DNA of 64,000 bases from Fusobacteriota bacterium. GTDB taxonomy: Bacteria > Bacillota > TC1. A model generated the notes under the pieces. The model was not told where the DNA came from. It saw nothing but the letters and a program-made list of their open reading frames with translations, and searched no databases. Position 1 is the first letter of the stretch. Each line of letters starts with the position of its first letter. The position numbers were made by a program, and so were the translations under genes. Shown here one piece after another: positions 62,467 to 64,000 of the stretch. The stretch is from NCBI GenBank assembly GCA_009773805.1, contig WTXA01000001.1, positions 1 through 64,000 on the forward strand. The letters run 5' to 3'.

Positions 62467-63459
62467 ATGAAGGAATTTAAAAAATATCTAAAAAAACTTA
62501 AAAAGCAACCAGTTCTTGTTGTGAGTCATGAATCACCTGATGGTGATGCTATAGGCTCATCAATAGGGATGGGCTTTTTGCTTAAGGAATTAGGTTTTGA
62601 GCCACTCGTTATTAATAAAGATCTAGTTCCGGAAAAATATAGTTTTTTAGAAAATAACATAAAAATAAAAAAACTTGATGATTTAAATCAAAATGAAAAA
62701 CTAGAGAAATATCTGGTTTTTGTTATGGATTCTGGAAAACTAGACAGAATTGGATTTGTTTTAGAAGATATATTCCCTAAGTACGTTGGAATCATTAATA
62801 TTGATCATCATATAAGTAATGACTTTTTTGGAATTAAAAATTTTGTATATCCTAAAATGGCCGCTACTTCTGAAATTGTTGGAAGTCTTTTTCTTGACTT
62901 GATTGGATATATACCTAGTGAAGCTGCTACAGCCATTTATACTGGAGTTATGACAGATACTGGGAATTTGACCTATGAATCAACAACTAGCGCTACTGTG
63001 GCTCTAGTCAGCATTTTGCATGAAATGAATGCTGACTTTAACAGTATGAGAAAATTTGTATATGAAAACGAGAGTATTGGTCAAATAGCTGGTGTTAGAG
63101 CAATATTAAATAATTTAGACTATTTGATGGATGGTTACATTGCCTATACTTATCTGAATTATGAAGATATTTTAGCAAACAATTTGACGGCAGGTGATAT
63201 AGAAAATTACGTTGATTATCCAAGAAAAGTATCAACTAGTGAAGTTGCAATTTTATTCAAGGAATTTACCAAGGATGAAATCAGAATATCCATAAGAACA
63301 AAAAGCAAGATTGATGCAAATAAAATGGCTGCTGGATTCGGTGGCGGAGGACATAAAAGAGCAGCTGGATTCAGAATTAAAAAACCTTTAAATGAAGCCA
63401 TAAAGTTTGCTTTAAACAAAATAGTTGAAGGTTTGAAAAATAATGAATGGAATAATTAA
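62467..63459 (+). CDS. nrnA: bifunctional oligoribonuclease/PAP phosphatase NrnA (DHH family)
   Basis: 330 aa. DHH domain with SHESPDGDAIGSSIGM (metal Asp), FVMDSGKLDRIG, the DHH-type INIDHHISNDFFG, and YTGVMTDTGNLTYEST. DHHA1 domain near the C-terminus with GFGGGGHKRAAGF. Degrades short RNA and pAp. Found in this place, between rbfA and truB, in many Firmicutes. Overlaps truB by 17 bp. Confidence 0.94.
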   Translation: MKEFKKYLKKLKKQPVLVVSHESPDGDAIGSSIGMGFLLKELGFEPLVINKDLVPEKYSFLENNIKIKKLDDLNQNEKLEKYLVFVMDSGKLDRIGFVLEDIFPKYVGIINIDHHISNDFFGIKNFVYPKMAATSEIVGSLFLDLIGYIPSEAATAIYTGVMTDTGNLTYESTTSATVALVSILHEMNADFNSMRKFVYENESIGQIAGVRAILNNLDYLMDGYIAYTYLNYEDILANNLTAGDIENYVDYPRKVSTSEVAILFKEFTKDEIRISIRTKSKIDANKMAAGFGGGGHKRAAGFRIKKPLNEAIKFALNKIVEGLKNNEWNN

Positions 63460-64000
63460 TGTCTATAAAGAAAAAGGCATGACTTCACATGATGTTGTCT
63501 ATGGAGTAAGAAGAATACTAAAGACCAAGAAAGTTGGCCATGCAGGAACTTTAGATCCTGAAGCTGAAGGCGTTCTTGTAGTTGGTATTGGTAAAGGGAC
63601 AAGATTACTGGAATATGTTGGAGATGGTTATAAAGTTTATGAGGGTGAGATTGTTTTTGGTCTTAATTCTGATACTGAAGATATGCATGGTACCTTAGAA
63701 AAGGTAGAATATTCATTAGAATTATTGGAAAATTCTAAGTTAGAAAAAGTTTTTGATAGTTTATCAGGAACTATTATTTCTCAAAAACCTCCAATGTATT
63801 CAAGTGTTAAAGTAAAAGGTCGGAAACTTTATCAATATGCTAGAGCAGGTATAGAAATTGAAAGACCTAGTAAGAATATAGAAATTAGCAATTTATTATT
63901 AAAGCAACACCTGTATTATGAAAACGGATATTGGCGAGCTAGATTTATAGCTGGAGTCTCTAAAGGTACTTACATCAGAACGTTATGTGTGCATATAGGG
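63443..64000 (+). CDS. truB: tRNA pseudouridine(55) synthase TruB, 5' part
   Basis: Starts with ATG inside the nrnA end and runs off the window after 186 codons, so the 3' part is missing. MNGIINVYKEKGMTSHDVV, then VGHAGTLDPEAEGVLVVGIG with the catalytic Asp in TLDP, KPPMYSSVKVKGRKLYQYAR, and SKGTYIRTL are all TruB landmarks. Makes pseudouridine 55 in the tRNA T-loop. Confidence 0.95.
   Translation, partial: MNGIINVYKEKGMTSHDVVYGVRRILKTKKVGHAGTLDPEAEGVLVVGIGKGTRLLEYVGDGYKVYEGEIVFGLNSDTEDMHGTLEKVEYSLELLENSKLEKVFDSLSGTIISQKPPMYSSVKVKGRKLYQYARAGIEIERPSKNIEISNLLLKQHLYYENGYWRARFIAGVSKGTYIRTLCVHIG

Overview
The window is about 64 kb of AT-rich chromosome from a Gram-positive anaerobe. It opens on the 3' end of a 5S rRNA and stops inside truB. 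Several features point to the class Clostridia, perhaps Tissierellia-like: the Rnf complex in the order rnfCDGEAB, accessory genes for selenium-dependent molybdenum hydroxylases, a glycine cleavage system with a split P protein, rubredoxin-type proteins, CtsR and CIRCE heat-shock control, and a GerMN protein. The genus cannot be fixed from the sequence alone. Almost all genes are conserved single-copy housekeeping or metabolic genes. I see no insertion sequence, prophage, CRISPR array or defence island.

Layout. 1-7.6 kb: end of an rRNA operon, then nadE, yebC, ruvCAB, mobA, a GerMN protein, the RNase P RNA, a flavoprotein, four tRNAs (Val, Gly, Cys, Leu), a HAD protein and a three-domain rubredoxin. 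7.6-8.1 kb: a decayed phytoene-desaturase-like gene on the minus strand. 8.1-13.6 kb: aquaporin, queT, then gcvT-gcvPA-gcvPB, which lack a neighbouring gcvH. 13.7-19 kb: a DedA protein and ctsR-mcsA-mcsB-clpC behind two CtsR operators. 19-30.7 kb: TPP riboswitch and thiT, ferritin, cinA, guanine deaminase, ppk1, mnmA, yqeC-mocA fusion, yqeB, xdhC, an alpha/beta-hydrolase pseudoenzyme and tsaD. 30.7-33.7 kb: a dyad of four DnaA-box-like 9-mers, a membrane protein, then moaA, moaC, a MOSC protein and mogA/moaB. 33.7-36.5 kb: CIRCE-groESL, a SHOCT protein and a decayed DsrE-family gene. 36.6-42.7 kb: a two-component system, a BMP-type nucleoside-binding lipoprotein, hpt and guaA. 42.8-52.2 kb: a VanY-like carboxypeptidase, then on the minus strand ychF-rnfCDGEAB-apbE-NusG domain II-Gx. 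52.2-64 kb: dprA, topA-trmFO-xerC and rimP-nusA-ylxR-infB-rbfA-nrnA-truB.

How the genes fit together. Purine use and molybdenum/selenium enzymology recur through the window: guanine deaminase, hpt, guaA, a BMP lipoprotein, mobA, moaA, moaC, mogA, MOSC, xdhC, yqeB and yqeC-mocA. This suggests a selenium-dependent xanthine or purine hydroxylase encoded elsewhere. Rnf provides ion-coupled ferredoxin:NAD+ oxidoreduction; apbE supplies the covalent FMN of RnfG and RnfD. The glycine cleavage genes fit amino-acid or one-carbon metabolism.

Most worth a second look: the DnaA-box dyad beside tsaD, an intrinsic terminator about 20 bp behind the rimP-nusA promoter, a structured gcvT leader that matches no riboswitch I know, a triple rubredoxin in which the glycines after the metal cysteines are replaced, an alpha/beta-hydrolase that has lost its Ser and His, and two multiply frameshifted pseudogenes. 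I do not see a convincing wholly new multi-gene system.
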